Part shown: positions 8,284 through 18,222 of the stretch, in pieces | Numbering within the stretch: the stretch's first letter is position 1 | Layout: each line of letters begins with the position of its first letter | Assembly: GCF_029223185.1 (NCBI RefSeq) | Contig: NZ_JARHUG010000015.1 | Location: 57,474-121,473, forward strand | Direction: 5' to 3' | DNA: 64,000 nucleotides | From: Aliiglaciecola sp. CAU 1673 | GTDB taxonomy: Bacteria > Pseudomonadota > Gammaproteobacteria > Enterobacterales > Alteromonadaceae | The notes under the pieces: model-generated | Databases searched by the model: none | What the model was told of the DNA's origin: nothing | The model's input: the letters and a program-made list of their open reading frames with translations, nothing else | Program-made: the position numbers and the translations under genes

Positions 8284-11200
8284 AGCCCTTCTCCTATAAA
8301 CTTGTGTTGAAAGCCTCATTGCTGGCCTTAATGCTGCTATTTGTGTTGCTAGTGTCACTTTTTGCTTACGTTGCCGGCACCACATCCGGTGCCCGCTGGG
8401 CAGTGGCGATTAGCCAACAATGGGTACCGGCACTCAGCCTTACCATAAATGAAGGAACGCTGCTGCGTGGGCTGGTCGTCAGCAATCTGCACTATCAAGA
8501 TGCCACCCTTGAGTTGGCCATTGAAGAATTGTCGGTGGATCTCTCCACCCGTGATTTGGTGCTGCCCCGATTTAAACTTCAGCAATTACATGCCCGTGGC
8601 ATCACGCTCGCCATTACCCCACAAGATCCGCCCACTGCAGAGGCACAAGACCCAACCAGTTTCCAATTGCCGACCTGGTTACCGCCGATCATCCTGGCCG
8701 ACACACGCATTGAAAAGATAAAACTAAAGCTGCCACAACTTGATGCCAGCATGGACTTACTGACCGTGGCTGGCAGACTGGAAGGTGGGCATTTGCGTAT
8801 AAAAATGTTGGCCCTGGACGGTTCTGAATGGCAGCTAGTCCCCTCTTCTGAGCCAGTACAGCCGAGCGAATGGCCGCTGGCGGCTCTGCCGGCTTTGGAA
8901 GCCCCTCTGCCCATTGAACTGACCCAAGTGCTGATACAAAACACCCACCTTCTTCAAGATAAGCAGGCTTGGACAGTGAACAGGCTGATATTTGGCCTTA
9001 AGTGGCAGGGACAGGGGCTGGATATTCCGACTTTCTACCTGGAAGCGGCCGACTATGGGCATCTGACGATGACAGTCGGCGCGCAGTTATTACCCCCCTA
9101 TCACATCGAAATTGATGCACAGGTGCAGCCAGCAAACACCCTGCTCCCCGACATCTTTAATGCATCACCAATTGAGATAAACAGTCGAGGGGATTTAAGC
9201 GAGTTGAATATTCAGGTACGCCAGGCAAAACCTCAGGCTGATCTTACTGGCCATATCAATCTCACGGACCCCACTCTGCCTTTTTGGCTAAACCTGCATG
9301 CCGATACCCAAAGCCTGAGTCAGCTTGTCTCCCTGCCCGACGAAGCGCGATTGCAATTGGGACAATTGCAAGGTCAGGTGCAGGGCACTACAGAGCAACA
9401 GAGGCTACAACTGAGCTTGGCATTTTCCGGCTTTGGCCTGGGCAATGATCAGGAACCGGCCAATCTTGGTCTGAGTGCGTTCCATGAGGGTAGTGCCCTG
9501 AAGGTGGACGACCTGCAACTTAGCGACAAAGTCAGCGGTAGCGCCCTGCGTGCGCAAGGCCAACTGGCCTATGCTGATGGCCTGCAATGGCAGCTGAACA
9601 GCCAGATTGCCTCCATGCGCGTTGATACCCCCTTATCGCCCTTTAAGGGACATTTCTCTGGGCAATTTGCCCATCAGGGACACTGGGAAGACAAAGGCTA
9701 TGCTCTGGTGCTGGAAAATCTGCAGCTGGATGGCGAGATAGAAAATACTCCCCTTAGGGTCATGGCCAGCGGCCAGTTGGATATGTTCGAGCAGATGCAG
9801 ATCCACGGTCTGCAGGCTGATATTCAGGCATTGGACAGCACCCTGAAAGTCAGCGGACAGCTGGATAAGCAATGGGCGATTGCAGGAACATTTAAGAGTG
9901 ACAGACTCAATCGCCTGCATGCTGATACCCGCGGTAAAGTGCAGGCCAATATCAATCTAAGCGGGCCTTTGGAAGACCCCCTGCTTAAATTGAATGGGAA
10001 ATTCGAGCGCGCTCGCTTCGGTATTCAGGATTTCTCCGATGTCACTTTTAGCGGCAGTTACCAGCTAGCGAAAAATCATGCTTTGGAATTAGCAGTTAAT
10101 GCACCCCAGATCATCCTCAATGAAAATCAGCTATTTGCTGCGGATTTATCCCTCAACGGCGACGCGTCCAAGCACACTCTGACCCTTGAGACAAAAGGGG
10201 ATGTCGAAGCCCAACTGAACATCAGTGGAGGAATGGACAGCACCTTATCTGACTGGAATGGCACGCTTAACCGGGGGCAATTGGCCTTATTCAATGAAAA
10301 ATGGGGATTATCTGAGCCAGTGCCTATGCATTTTGGGGCAAACACCGTAAAAGTTGGCGGGCATTGCTGGGAAGGTAAGCACAGTGAACTTTGTTTAGCT
10401 GACACCAATTGGCAGGAAGCTAAGCAGCTGCAGATAAATGCTAAGCTGGATGCCGGTGCTTGGTTTAGTCCGCGCTTGCAGGAACAGCAACTTGAGGCCA
10501 AAGCTGAGTTGGAAGCCAGCATAAGCTTTGCCGATGCCTTCAAGCTGGATGTCATGGCAAACCTGGAGCAAGGCAAAATATCCCAGCAATTTCAGCAAGA
10601 GTTTTTGCCGCTTTTAAGCTGGCAGCAGGGCAGCCTGTCTGTGCAGATGCAAGAAGACAATATTCATTTAAACGGCCAATTGCAGGACAAGGCATTAAAA
10701 CCACTGCTGGATCTCTCTGCCACGCTGCAAGGAAAAGAACAGCAACTTAGCGGGCGACTGGCTATGGCACCATTGCCCCTTGCCGGGTTTAGGGCCTTGA
10801 TCCCGCAAGTCAGTCGGCTGTCGGGTAATCTGCAAGCGGGTATCGCCTTATCCGGCACCCTAGATGCACCCGCTATCAGCGGTGACCTGTCATTATCGGA
10901 AGGCAGTTTTGCGGTGACCGCTACCCAGACCAGGGTAGATAAAGCCGAGCTGGATCTGCAATTTGATGGCAACACAGTACGCTTTGATGGTGCCTTTAAT
11001 ATGGGCGAAGGCCAATCCTTGGTACGCGGTGATGCAAGCTGGACCGGCACCGATGACAAGTGGCAGGAAGCACTGAAGCTCAATGCCAAAATCAGTGGTC
11101 ATGCCCTTAAAATCGATGTGGAGCCGGAGTTGCAGGCATGGGTAAGCCCTGATCTGACGGTGGTGTTTGACAATATCCTGCAGGTAGATGGGCGAATCAA

Positions 11201-12032
11201 TATAGAAAGAGGACAGCTGGCCTTGCAGGAATTGCCGCAATCAGCGGTAGCCGTTTCCCCGGATATGCGGATCGTCGGCGACCAAACGCAACAACAAGAT
11301 GATCTGCCGCCTACCAACCTGTCGTTACAGGTGGAATTTATCAATCCCTTTTCAGTTCAGGGTTTCGGCTTCAATGGCAAAATTGATGGTGCATTGGAAG
11401 TACGGCAGAAAAGTCCCTCTGCGCCGGAGGTTTTCGGCAATCTGGATATTGTCGAGGGCCTCTATAAGGCATACGGACAACGCTTGAGTGTAAAAGATGG
11501 CCGTTTGCAGTTTGTCGGTCAGGCCGATAATCCAGTGGTTCAGCTGCGCGCCATCAGGCCACTTAAAGGCACCGATGTGGAAGCCGGTATCACCGTAAAT
11601 GGCACCGTGGATGCCCTGCAGGTAGAGCTTTACTCCAAACCGGTGATGGATCAGCAAGCCATTTTGTCCTACGTAATGCGTGGCAAAGCCCCTGGCGGAG
11701 AGAGCACCGACTCTCAGTCCCAAGCGCTTTTGATGGCCACCAGTACCGGATTGGAAATGACCAATGCCAGTGCGCTGACCGATACCCTCAACAGCATTCC
11801 GCTTATCAGCGATATCACCCTGGATACGGAAACCGATGCGGTGAATGGCGATACTCTGGCCACCGTCAGCGGCTATATCGGCGAGCGTATCTACATTAAA
11901 TACGGTGTTGGCATTCTCGAACCTGTTAGTCAGGTCACGGTGCGCTTTTATCTGATGAATCAACTGTGGCTGGAGGCCATCAGTGGTTTGGAGCGCTCGA
12001 TGGATATCTACTATAGCTTCGATGTAGATTAG
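8280..12032 (+). CDS. tamB: Translocation and assembly module inner-membrane protein TamB
   Basis: AsmA-like bridge protein: one N-terminal transmembrane anchor (residues about 8-31), a very long periplasmic region of repeated beta segments forming a groove, and a C-terminal DUF490/TamB domain ending in the usual aromatic FDVD-like tail. The length, 1250 aa, is typical (E. coli 1259). The GTG start at 8280 overlaps the tamA stop. Together with TamA it spans the envelope and is implicated in outer-membrane protein assembly and anterograde phospholipid transport. No frameshift was seen. Confidence 0.94.
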   Translation: MKPFSYKLVLKASLLALMLLFVLLVSLFAYVAGTTSGARWAVAISQQWVPALSLTINEGTLLRGLVVSNLHYQDATLELAIEELSVDLSTRDLVLPRFKLQQLHARGITLAITPQDPPTAEAQDPTSFQLPTWLPPIILADTRIEKIKLKLPQLDASMDLLTVAGRLEGGHLRIKMLALDGSEWQLVPSSEPVQPSEWPLAALPALEAPLPIELTQVLIQNTHLLQDKQAWTVNRLIFGLKWQGQGLDIPTFYLEAADYGHLTMTVGAQLLPPYHIEIDAQVQPANTLLPDIFNASPIEINSRGDLSELNIQVRQAKPQADLTGHINLTDPTLPFWLNLHADTQSLSQLVSLPDEARLQLGQLQGQVQGTTEQQRLQLSLAFSGFGLGNDQEPANLGLSAFHEGSALKVDDLQLSDKVSGSALRAQGQLAYADGLQWQLNSQIASMRVDTPLSPFKGHFSGQFAHQGHWEDKGYALVLENLQLDGEIENTPLRVMASGQLDMFEQMQIHGLQADIQALDSTLKVSGQLDKQWAIAGTFKSDRLNRLHADTRGKVQANINLSGPLEDPLLKLNGKFERARFGIQDFSDVTFSGSYQLAKNHALELAVNAPQIILNENQLFAADLSLNGDASKHTLTLETKGDVEAQLNISGGMDSTLSDWNGTLNRGQLALFNEKWGLSEPVPMHFGANTVKVGGHCWEGKHSELCLADTNWQEAKQLQINAKLDAGAWFSPRLQEQQLEAKAELEASISFADAFKLDVMANLEQGKISQQFQQEFLPLLSWQQGSLSVQMQEDNIHLNGQLQDKALKPLLDLSATLQGKEQQLSGRLAMAPLPLAGFRALIPQVSRLSGNLQAGIALSGTLDAPAISGDLSLSEGSFAVTATQTRVDKAELDLQFDGNTVRFDGAFNMGEGQSLVRGDASWTGTDDKWQEALKLNAKISGHALKIDVEPELQAWVSPDLTVVFDNILQVDGRINIERGQLALQELPQSAVAVSPDMRIVGDQTQQQDDLPPTNLSLQVEFINPFSVQGFGFNGKIDGALEVRQKSPSAPEVFGNLDIVEGLYKAYGQRLSVKDGRLQFVGQADNPVVQLRAIRPLKGTDVEAGITVNGTVDALQVELYSKPVMDQQAILSYVMRGKAPGGESTDSQSQALLMATSTGLEMTNASALTDTLNSIPLISDITLDTETDAVNGDTLATVSGYIGERIYIKYGVGILEPVSQVTVRFYLMNQLWLEAISGLERSMDIYYSFDVD

Positions 12033-12084
12033 CCATGCCCGCCCCTGCTACCATTGGCCTTATTCCAGCAGCGAATCACTTTTC

Positions 12085-12813
12085 ATGCGTATTCCGAGAA
12101 TTTTTCATCCCGACCTTTTAGCAGTAGATCAGGAGATCTCACTCAGCCCCGATGCCATCAATCATATCGGCAACGTTTTACGGCTACGCAGTGGCCAACC
12201 CGTAGTACTGTTCAATGGGGACGGCAACGAGTATCCCGCAACCTTAATAGAAGTGGGCAAGCGTCATGTCAGTGCCATGATCGATGCCAAGCTCTCCGTT
12301 AGCTGCGAGTCTCCCCTTGGCATACACCTGGGACAGGCGGTATCCAAAGGCGATCGCATGGACTTTGTACTGCAAAAATCGGTGGAGCTTGGTGTCACCG
12401 ACATCACCCCCCTGACCAGTGAGCGCTCGGTGGTGAAACTGAGCGAAGAGCGCTGGACCAAAAAACACGAACAGTGGCAGAAAATAATCGCCGGCGCCTG
12501 CGAGCAGTGCGGACGCAATCGACTGCCCACCCTGCATCCGGTGATGTCTTTAAGTCAGTGGACGCAGCAATCCACCCAGCAATTGCGCCTGACCCTGGAT
12601 CCCAGAGCCGAACTGAAAATGGACCAGTTACACCCGCCCAAAGAGGGCATACGCTTGTTGATTGGCCCCGAAGGTGGTTTAAGTGATCAGGAAGTCTATC
12701 AAGCCCAACAACATGGTTTTATTGGTATTCAACTTGGTCCCCGGGTCTTGCGCACTGAAACCGCGGCACTGACTGCGATTGCCGCACTGCAAAGCCGCTT
12801 CGGCGATTTGTAA
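12085..12813 (+). CDS. rsmE: 16S rRNA (uracil1498-N3)-methyltransferase
   Basis: SAM-dependent SPOUT-family enzyme methylating U1498 of 16S rRNA in the 30S subunit. The N-terminus MRIPRIFHP and the C-terminal knot motifs LLIGPEGGLSDQEV (near residue 189) and LGPRVLRTETAALTAIAAL (near residue 217) are diagnostic. The 242-aa length matches E. coli RsmE (243). In E. coli rsmE is directly followed by gshB; here about 8.4 kb of other genes separate them. Confidence 0.95.
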   Translation: MRIPRIFHPDLLAVDQEISLSPDAINHIGNVLRLRSGQPVVLFNGDGNEYPATLIEVGKRHVSAMIDAKLSVSCESPLGIHLGQAVSKGDRMDFVLQKSVELGVTDITPLTSERSVVKLSEERWTKKHEQWQKIIAGACEQCGRNRLPTLHPVMSLSQWTQQSTQQLRLTLDPRAELKMDQLHPPKEGIRLLIGPEGGLSDQEVYQAQQHGFIGIQLGPRVLRTETAALTAIAALQSRFGDL

Positions 12814-12895
12814 ACAACCTGAAAATTGTTCAATTTGCAGGCAAGCTGCTTTCTGCTAAAGTGGCCGCTTCCTGCTCATATTTTCATCAAACAAT

Positions 12896-14341
12896 ATGCC
12901 AGACATTGCTTCTGCTTCGGCCCTCCAGCTTGTTCCCGGCGTTGAGGGCGCGCTGAAAAAGGCAATAGAAAGTGGTCGAAACAGTGCCTTAAACCTGTGG
13001 GTTGCAGGGGCCTCTATGCAGGCTGTTTTGACTGAGTTGGTCAGCGCTCTGGAAAGCATCGATGATGACCTGAAGTGCTCGATCATGCTGCTGGGAGAAG
13101 CCGACAACAAACTCTATTCATTGGTCGGACCCAACCTGCCCGAAAACTACAGTATGGCCATTAGCGGCGTTGACATTGGGCCTACCGTTGGCTCTTGTGG
13201 CGCCAGCGCATACCTCAAACAACCAGTCATCGTTGCCGACATTCAAACTCATCCTAACTGGCAACCCTACCGGGCTATTTGCGAACAACACCAACTGCGG
13301 GCATGCTGGTCACATCCGATTTTTTCTGCCAATAAGAAAGTGCTTGGCACCTTTGGTATGTATTACTCCAGTGTTCGCGAGCCGAGCCCACAAGAGCGCT
13401 CCCTGATCGCCATGGAAGCAAACATTGCCGGCATGATTATGGAGAGAATGCTGGCAGAAAAATCCCAGGAAACCGCCAGACAATCGCTGGAGAGAGAAGT
13501 ACAACGACGTACCCAGGAATTAACACAGTCCAATACCCGGTTAAGAGAAGCCCTGCAACAGCGTAACGAAGTACAACAACAGCTCCTGGAAATTGAAAAC
13601 CTGTCGGCATTGGGCACTATGACCGCCAGTCTGACCCATGAAATTAATACTCCCATTGGGGTAGCGGTGACGGCGCTAAGTCATTTGCAGAATCTGCATG
13701 ACAAAGGGCAGAAGCAATTTGAGGCAAACCAATTGACCCGCAGTGCGTTACTCCAGTTCTACCGGGAATCTGCAGAAGCAATGGCGATCCTTGAACGCAA
13801 TTTGCAGCGATCGGCTGAGTTAGTCAGCACCTTCAAACAATTGTCATTGGACCAACATACTCAGCATAAGCGTCTGTTTAACTTATGCGATTACCTTTGG
13901 GAAATCCTGCTGTCACTGAAACCAAAGTTAAAACAATACCGGTTAATGTTTTGTTTGGATGTAGATGCCGATTTGGAGATTAACAGCTATCCGGGGGCGA
14001 TTAGCCAAATCCTGGTGAATTTGATTATTAACTCCATGCATCACGGCTATCAAGAAGGCCAGAAAGGAAGAATAACTATCCGGGTCAGCCAACAGCAGCA
14101 AGAACTGGTAATGGAGTATGCCGACGATGGCAAAGGCATGAACGCGGAAACCATAGAGCGCATGTTCGAGCCCTTTTACACCAGCGCCCGCGACAAAGGG
14201 GGCAGCGGCTTGGGAATGCACATTTGCAAAGACTTGGTGGAGAAACTGCTGCACGGCACTATTGCTTGTACAGCAGAGCCGGATAATGGCTGTCAGATCT
14301 GCCTGAAGATGCCGCTTATCAACAGCGATGGATCAAAATAA
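12896..14341 (+). CDS. Orphan sensor histidine kinase with GAF domain
   Basis: A 481-aa cytoplasmic kinase with no transmembrane segment. A GAF domain covers about residues 40-180 (motifs GPTVGSCGASAYLKQPV and ACWSHPIFSANKKVLGTFGMYY), then a coiled coil, a dimerisation/phosphoacceptor helix with the H-box TASLTHEINTPIGVAV (His near residue 248), and a HATPase_c domain: N-box NLIINSMHHGY, G1 YADDGKGM, F/G2 FEPFYTSARDKGGSGLGMH. No response regulator is adjacent. A related kinase with the same architecture is at 34650. Its signal is unknown; GAF domains in such proteins often bind small ligands. Confidence 0.88.
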   Translation: MPDIASASALQLVPGVEGALKKAIESGRNSALNLWVAGASMQAVLTELVSALESIDDDLKCSIMLLGEADNKLYSLVGPNLPENYSMAISGVDIGPTVGSCGASAYLKQPVIVADIQTHPNWQPYRAICEQHQLRACWSHPIFSANKKVLGTFGMYYSSVREPSPQERSLIAMEANIAGMIMERMLAEKSQETARQSLEREVQRRTQELTQSNTRLREALQQRNEVQQQLLEIENLSALGTMTASLTHEINTPIGVAVTALSHLQNLHDKGQKQFEANQLTRSALLQFYRESAEAMAILERNLQRSAELVSTFKQLSLDQHTQHKRLFNLCDYLWEILLSLKPKLKQYRLMFCLDVDADLEINSYPGAISQILVNLIINSMHHGYQEGQKGRITIRVSQQQQELVMEYADDGKGMNAETIERMFEPFYTSARDKGGSGLGMHICKDLVEKLLHGTIACTAEPDNGCQICLKMPLINSDGSK

Positions 14342-14344
14342 ACA

Positions 14345-14370
14345 AAAAAGCCGCTAAACGCGGCTTCTTC
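14345..14370. terminator. Intrinsic terminator between converging genes
   Basis: AAGCCGC (14348-14354), loop TAAAC, GCGGCTT (14360-14366), followed by CTTC on the plus strand and preceded by an A run that gives a T run on the minus strand. Probably works for both converging genes. Confidence 0.75.
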
Positions 14371-14376
14371 GGATTG

Positions 14377-15372
14377 TTATTGGCTAATCGGCAGATGACT
14401 TCGTAGCGGCAGTGGTAACACATTCACCACAACCTGACGAGCCTGATGCCAGAAGGCTGATAGCAACAACAACACACTACCAATCACCAAACCGGTCATC
14501 GCAAAGTTCGCCTGCACCATGCCAAAAGTATCGAACAGGTTGGACAGGGCGTAAATCACATACCCCAGTGCAGAAACCATCAGGGCTCTCCTGTCCACAG
14601 CGATGGAGACAAGGCCCAGCACCAGATACACCGCCAACACGATCACCATGCTGTTCAGATCAGCGCTACCTGAAAGGATCCCCAGTGCTGAGAAAATCGG
14701 ATGCACCAGTAAAGGGGCTGCTAATAAATGCAGCCAGAAGGCCACATCGGAGCGACGGGTGATGCGCTCTTTGTCCGAACTATCCCAGTACATAGCCACC
14801 GCAAACACCAGCAAGCCGCATGCAAACAGTGCTGCTTCGATCCAGTCCGGGGAAATCATGCGATTAGCAGCCAACATGGCAAACACCGCAAATCCCGCAC
14901 CTGCGACACCAGCCGCCACAGTTACCGGAACATGGAAACGGCGCCAATGCAGCCAGCCACCAATGGCAGTAAGCAGGCCAGAAAGCATAAACCACTGAGG
15001 GTGCGGAGTTGATGCCATCATCAAAGGCGTGGCGAACAAACCACCAAGGAACGCCAGCAGCAGGCCGATAGCCGGTAAAGCCATGCGACGACGCAACACG
15101 AAAAACTCTGCCAATCCCCAAGCAGCGGCCGAGAATGCCAGGCTACCGGCAAAATGGCCGGTGTGCTGGGTCAGCCAGCCGATGGAAGCCAGCACCAAGG
15201 CACAGGCAATCACCACAAAAATGTCATTGAAGCCGGTGATCAGACGAAAATTCTCTTCATCCTGGCGATATTGTTTTTTACTTTGTTCGACAAATTGACG
15301 AAAAGCCGTTACCGACTGCGAGGTTAAGACGCCTTTAGAGACGGCTTGATTGAGGTCTTCATCACTATACAT
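14377..15372 (-). CDS. Multipass membrane protein of unknown function (DUF4401/DUF2157-like layout)
   Basis: A 331-aa protein with a short soluble N-terminal helix region (about 60 residues, MYSDEDLNQAVSKGVL) and about ten hydrophobic segments. The layout, a small N-terminal cytosolic domain that reads like 'isolated helix, then membrane', resembles DUF2157/DUF4401-type proteins, and the gene at 36705 has a similar plan. I do not recognise a function. The frame extends to a TTG at 15411, but the ATG at 15372 has AGGAG at 6 bases and is preferred. Stands alone between a kinase and a two-component system. Confidence 0.7.
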   Translation of the reverse strand: MYSDEDLNQAVSKGVLTSQSVTAFRQFVEQSKKQYRQDEENFRLITGFNDIFVVIACALVLASIGWLTQHTGHFAGSLAFSAAAWGLAEFFVLRRRMALPAIGLLLAFLGGLFATPLMMASTPHPQWFMLSGLLTAIGGWLHWRRFHVPVTVAAGVAGAGFAVFAMLAANRMISPDWIEAALFACGLLVFAVAMYWDSSDKERITRRSDVAFWLHLLAAPLLVHPIFSALGILSGSADLNSMVIVLAVYLVLGLVSIAVDRRALMVSALGYVIYALSNLFDTFGMVQANFAMTGLVIGSVLLLLSAFWHQARQVVVNVLPLPLRSHLPISQ

Positions 15373-15527
15373 GCTGTTCTCCTGAATAAGCTTGACCACA
15401 AGCTGTCGCAAGACTTAGGCCAGAAGAATATAATTCATAAATATCAATATCTTACAACAAGTCATCAGCTAAAAAGATGGTCAAACCTGCTACCACAGTG
15501 AGTAAATTCCCAACTATTTGGTGAGAT

Positions 15528-16169
15528 TTAAATCAATCCTTCTTCAATGGCTTTAAGTACCGCCCTGGTGCGGTCGCGAACACCGAGCTTAGCCAATAAA
15601 TTCGATACCTGATTCTTAATGGTGCCCTCTGATTTAAACAGTAACTCGCCAATTTCGCGGTTACTGCAACCTGCCGCCATCAGTCGTAACACGGCTTTCT
15701 CGTTGTCAGTAAGGGCTTCTGCTGGTTGGAATGTCTCGAAGGCCTTCTCAATGCCTTGCAGCCCCTTAAGCACAGTTTCAGTGACTGCCGGCTGGATCAG
15801 GGTTTTGCCCTGATGCACGGTTTCAATAGCCTCGACCAGCGTTTCCAGCGACACATCTTTGAGCAAGTAACCCTTGGCACCGGCCTGAATCGCCTCCAAC
15901 ACAAGCTTATGGTCATCGAAAGTGGTCAGCATGATGGTGGGCAGGCTCACACCTGCGGTTTGCATGGATTTCAAGCCCTCAATCCCCGACTGCTTAGGCA
16001 TGCGGATATCCATTAAAATCAGATCGGGCTGACAGGCTTTGATTTTATCCAGCACCTGCTCGCCGTCACTGGCTTCACCCACTACCTTAAGCTTGTATGA
16101 CAGGGACAACAGGCTTTTGATCCCTTCCCGCACCAGGGTTTGATCATCCACCAATAGAATCCGGATCAT
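15528..16169 (-). CDS. NarL/LuxR-family response regulator (DesR-like)
   Basis: A 213-aa transcription factor: receiver domain with the phospho-acceptor Asp in PDLILMDIRMPKQSG (near residue 53), then a LuxR-type helix-turn-helix at the C-terminus (LTDNEKAVLRLMAAGCSNREIGELL...KLGVRDRTRAVLKA). Its start overlaps the stop of the upstream kinase by 4 bases (ATGA), so the two are co-translated and are the cognate pair. The most likely targets are the divergent membrane-protein/TPR genes, because such systems commonly control the adjacent divergent operon; this is inference. Confidence 0.93.
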   Translation of the reverse strand: MIRILLVDDQTLVREGIKSLLSLSYKLKVVGEASDGEQVLDKIKACQPDLILMDIRMPKQSGIEGLKSMQTAGVSLPTIMLTTFDDHKLVLEAIQAGAKGYLLKDVSLETLVEAIETVHQGKTLIQPAVTETVLKGLQGIEKAFETFQPAEALTDNEKAVLRLMAAGCSNREIGELLFKSEGTIKNQVSNLLAKLGVRDRTRAVLKAIEEGLI

Positions 16170-17398
16170 GCGGCCACCTGCGGCAGGCTGATCTGGGTTT
16201 GAAAGCCTTGTGCATCGGCGTTGAACTGCACCTTCCCACCAATGGCTTCTACTCGTTCACGAATTCCCTTCAGGCCATTGCCGGCGCAAAAGGCCGGTTG
16301 TGACTTACCATTGTCTTGCATCCACAGCACAAGCTTGTCTCCCTCGTTATGCAGGCTCAGCGCGAAATGATCGGCCTGACCGTGTTTAAGGCTATTGGTC
16401 AGGCTCTCTTTCACACACATCAGGATGGCCTGCGCCTGTTCCATATCATCCACTTCGGCTTCATATTGCATATCCACTTGCAACCTGGGTACTTCGCTGG
16501 TCAGATTTTGCAGCGCTTTGCGCAAATCGATGGCCGATTTCTCGCGAATTTCCGAGACCGCCTCGCGTACATCTCCCAGCAGCAAACTGGCGATGGCATG
16601 GCAACGCTGCACCAACTGCTGCGCCTCGCCATCGGTTTTTCTGGCGGCCACCTGCAAATTGATGGTTAATGCGGTTAAATGATGGCCCAACAAATCATGA
16701 ATATTGCGGGCAATTCGAGTGCGCTCAGCTTGTTTTCCCGCTTCTGCCAAAAGCGCCTGGGTGGCCAGTAATTCCCGGTTAAGACGATTGGCGGCTTCCT
16801 TGGCATCTCGTTCCTTAATGGTGGTGTTCATGGTAATCAACGCAAACACGTTGAAGCTCCAATACAGCAATCCGGTAAGCAGGATGTAGTCTTGTCGCCA
16901 GTAAAACATAAACACCAGCGCCAGGGGCAAAGACCACAGAGGTGAAAGCCATAATGCGCGCCGGATGGGCATAAAATGCGGCAGCATCGCCGACCAGATG
17001 GTCATCAAAATGGCGTTGTAGGTAAGGGGTACCACAAAGTACAAGGCCAGAACGATGAAAAACATGATCACCAAGCTGAGCATGCGTACGGCGTCGTCGT
17101 GCACGAATTTGCGCTCAGAAGTAGAAGTTAAAAAAGCAACCAGATAGGCAATATAGAGAAGTGCAGCCACCGGCACTTGCCAGGACGCCAAGCCCGACAT
17201 GTCCAACATAAAATAGATGGATGAACCGCCTACCAGTGACCAGGTAAGCATGGCACTTGCCAATTCTATATTGATTGTCTGCCCAATTATCCTGCCTAAC
17301 GCTACCAGTCCCAACGCACTCTCCCGCCGATTCGATGACCACAGGTTACGAAGAAGAGACCGCTTTGCCAATAGGCCAAAAGTCACTCTCCAGATCAT
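16166..17398 (-). CDS. DesK-type membrane sensor histidine kinase
   Basis: Five or so N-terminal hydrophobic segments (to about residue 160) followed by a HisKA_3 phosphoacceptor region (ARNIHDLLGHHLTALTINLQ) and a short HATPase_c domain (CVKESLTNSLKHGQ, WMQDNGKS, GNGLKGIRERVEAIGG). This is the plan of the DesK/NarX-like family. I use the ATG at 17398 (MIWRVTFGLL), giving 410 aa; the frame is open further upstream to 17542 but would overlap the divergent gene and has no hydrophobic logic. The start is the uncertain part. Translationally coupled to the response regulator. Confidence 0.88.
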   Translation of the reverse strand: MIWRVTFGLLAKRSLLRNLWSSNRRESALGLVALGRIIGQTINIELASAMLTWSLVGGSSIYFMLDMSGLASWQVPVAALLYIAYLVAFLTSTSERKFVHDDAVRMLSLVIMFFIVLALYFVVPLTYNAILMTIWSAMLPHFMPIRRALWLSPLWSLPLALVFMFYWRQDYILLTGLLYWSFNVFALITMNTTIKERDAKEAANRLNRELLATQALLAEAGKQAERTRIARNIHDLLGHHLTALTINLQVAARKTDGEAQQLVQRCHAIASLLLGDVREAVSEIREKSAIDLRKALQNLTSEVPRLQVDMQYEAEVDDMEQAQAILMCVKESLTNSLKHGQADHFALSLHNEGDKLVLWMQDNGKSQPAFCAGNGLKGIRERVEAIGGKVQFNADAQGFQTQISLPQVAA

Positions 17399-17466
17399 GA
17401 CTTGTGGCACTGATGTTGTCTGCGCGGTGAATTTAGACTCTCTCAAAACCCTAGCTGGAGAGAAAA

Positions 17467-18222
17467 ATGCAAAACCTGCATTCCATATTGTTTGTATTGC
17501 ACGTGATTCTGGGTAGTGCCGCTCTGCTTTTATTCTGGGCACCGATGACCATGAAAAAAGGCGGAATTGATCACAAGCGTTTTGGTACCTACTACGCTAC
17601 CACCATGTTTGGTGTTGCCTTTACCGGCGCCGCCATGTGCCTGCTGGTATTGTCGGATCCTATTGCAATTCATGGGCAAAACCTCGCGCCAGAGAGACAA
17701 GTCGAAGCGGCATGGACCATTCGCCTGTTTTCCTTGTTTTTGCTGTATCTCAGCTGGCTGACCTTCACCACCGTTAAACACGGATTATTAGTACTTAGAT
17801 GCAAAACAGACCGCCACGCGCTCAGGGCGCCTGTGCACCAGGTCTTTGTCGTTGGTCTGATCCTGGGCGGGATTACCCTAGCTGCCTTAGGGCTTGCCAC
17901 CGGCAAAATCCTGCATGTGGTATTTGGTGCAGTTGGCACTGTATTGGGCTCGCAAATGCTGCATTACTGCCTGAAAGCTCAGCTAAAAGCCAAAGAGTGG
18001 TGGGTAGAGCACTTAGGCGCCATGATTGGTTCGGGTATCGGTGCCTACACCGCTTTTATCGCCTTCGGTGCCCGTCAGCTACTCAGTGGCATCGGTACCT
18101 GGCAATTACTTTTCTGGATCTTACCGGGAATAGTGGGGGGCATATTTATCGCCAGACTGTCGCGGCAATACAGTCAGCCGGTAAACACAGGAATTCCACC
18201 AACAACAAGGAGAGAGTCATGA
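17467..18222 (+). CDS. Seven-helix-type membrane protein of unknown function
   Basis: A 251-aa protein with about seven hydrophobic segments (first at residues 5-25, HSILFVLHVILGSAALLLFW). The beginning resembles DUF2306-type membrane proteins, but I am not certain of the family. GGAGAG lies 5 bases before the ATG. The stop overlaps the start of the following TPR gene (ATGA), so the two form an operon, divergent from a DesK/DesR-like pair that is likely to regulate it. An envelope role responding to the sensor is plausible; no reaction can be assigned. Confidence 0.75.
   Translation: MQNLHSILFVLHVILGSAALLLFWAPMTMKKGGIDHKRFGTYYATTMFGVAFTGAAMCLLVLSDPIAIHGQNLAPERQVEAAWTIRLFSLFLLYLSWLTFTTVKHGLLVLRCKTDRHALRAPVHQVFVVGLILGGITLAALGLATGKILHVVFGAVGTVLGSQMLHYCLKAQLKAKEWWVEHLGAMIGSGIGAYTAFIAFGARQLLSGIGTWQLLFWILPGIVGGIFIARLSRQYSQPVNTGIPPTTRRES

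Noticed and set aside
11352..11963. 203-codon minus-strand frame within tamB
   Set aside because: Shadow of the tamB reading frame; nothing resembling a domain.
17799..18218. Extended N-terminus for the TPR protein
   Set aside because: It lies in another frame of the preceding gene; the ATG at 18219 has a ribosome binding site and starts a clean signal peptide.
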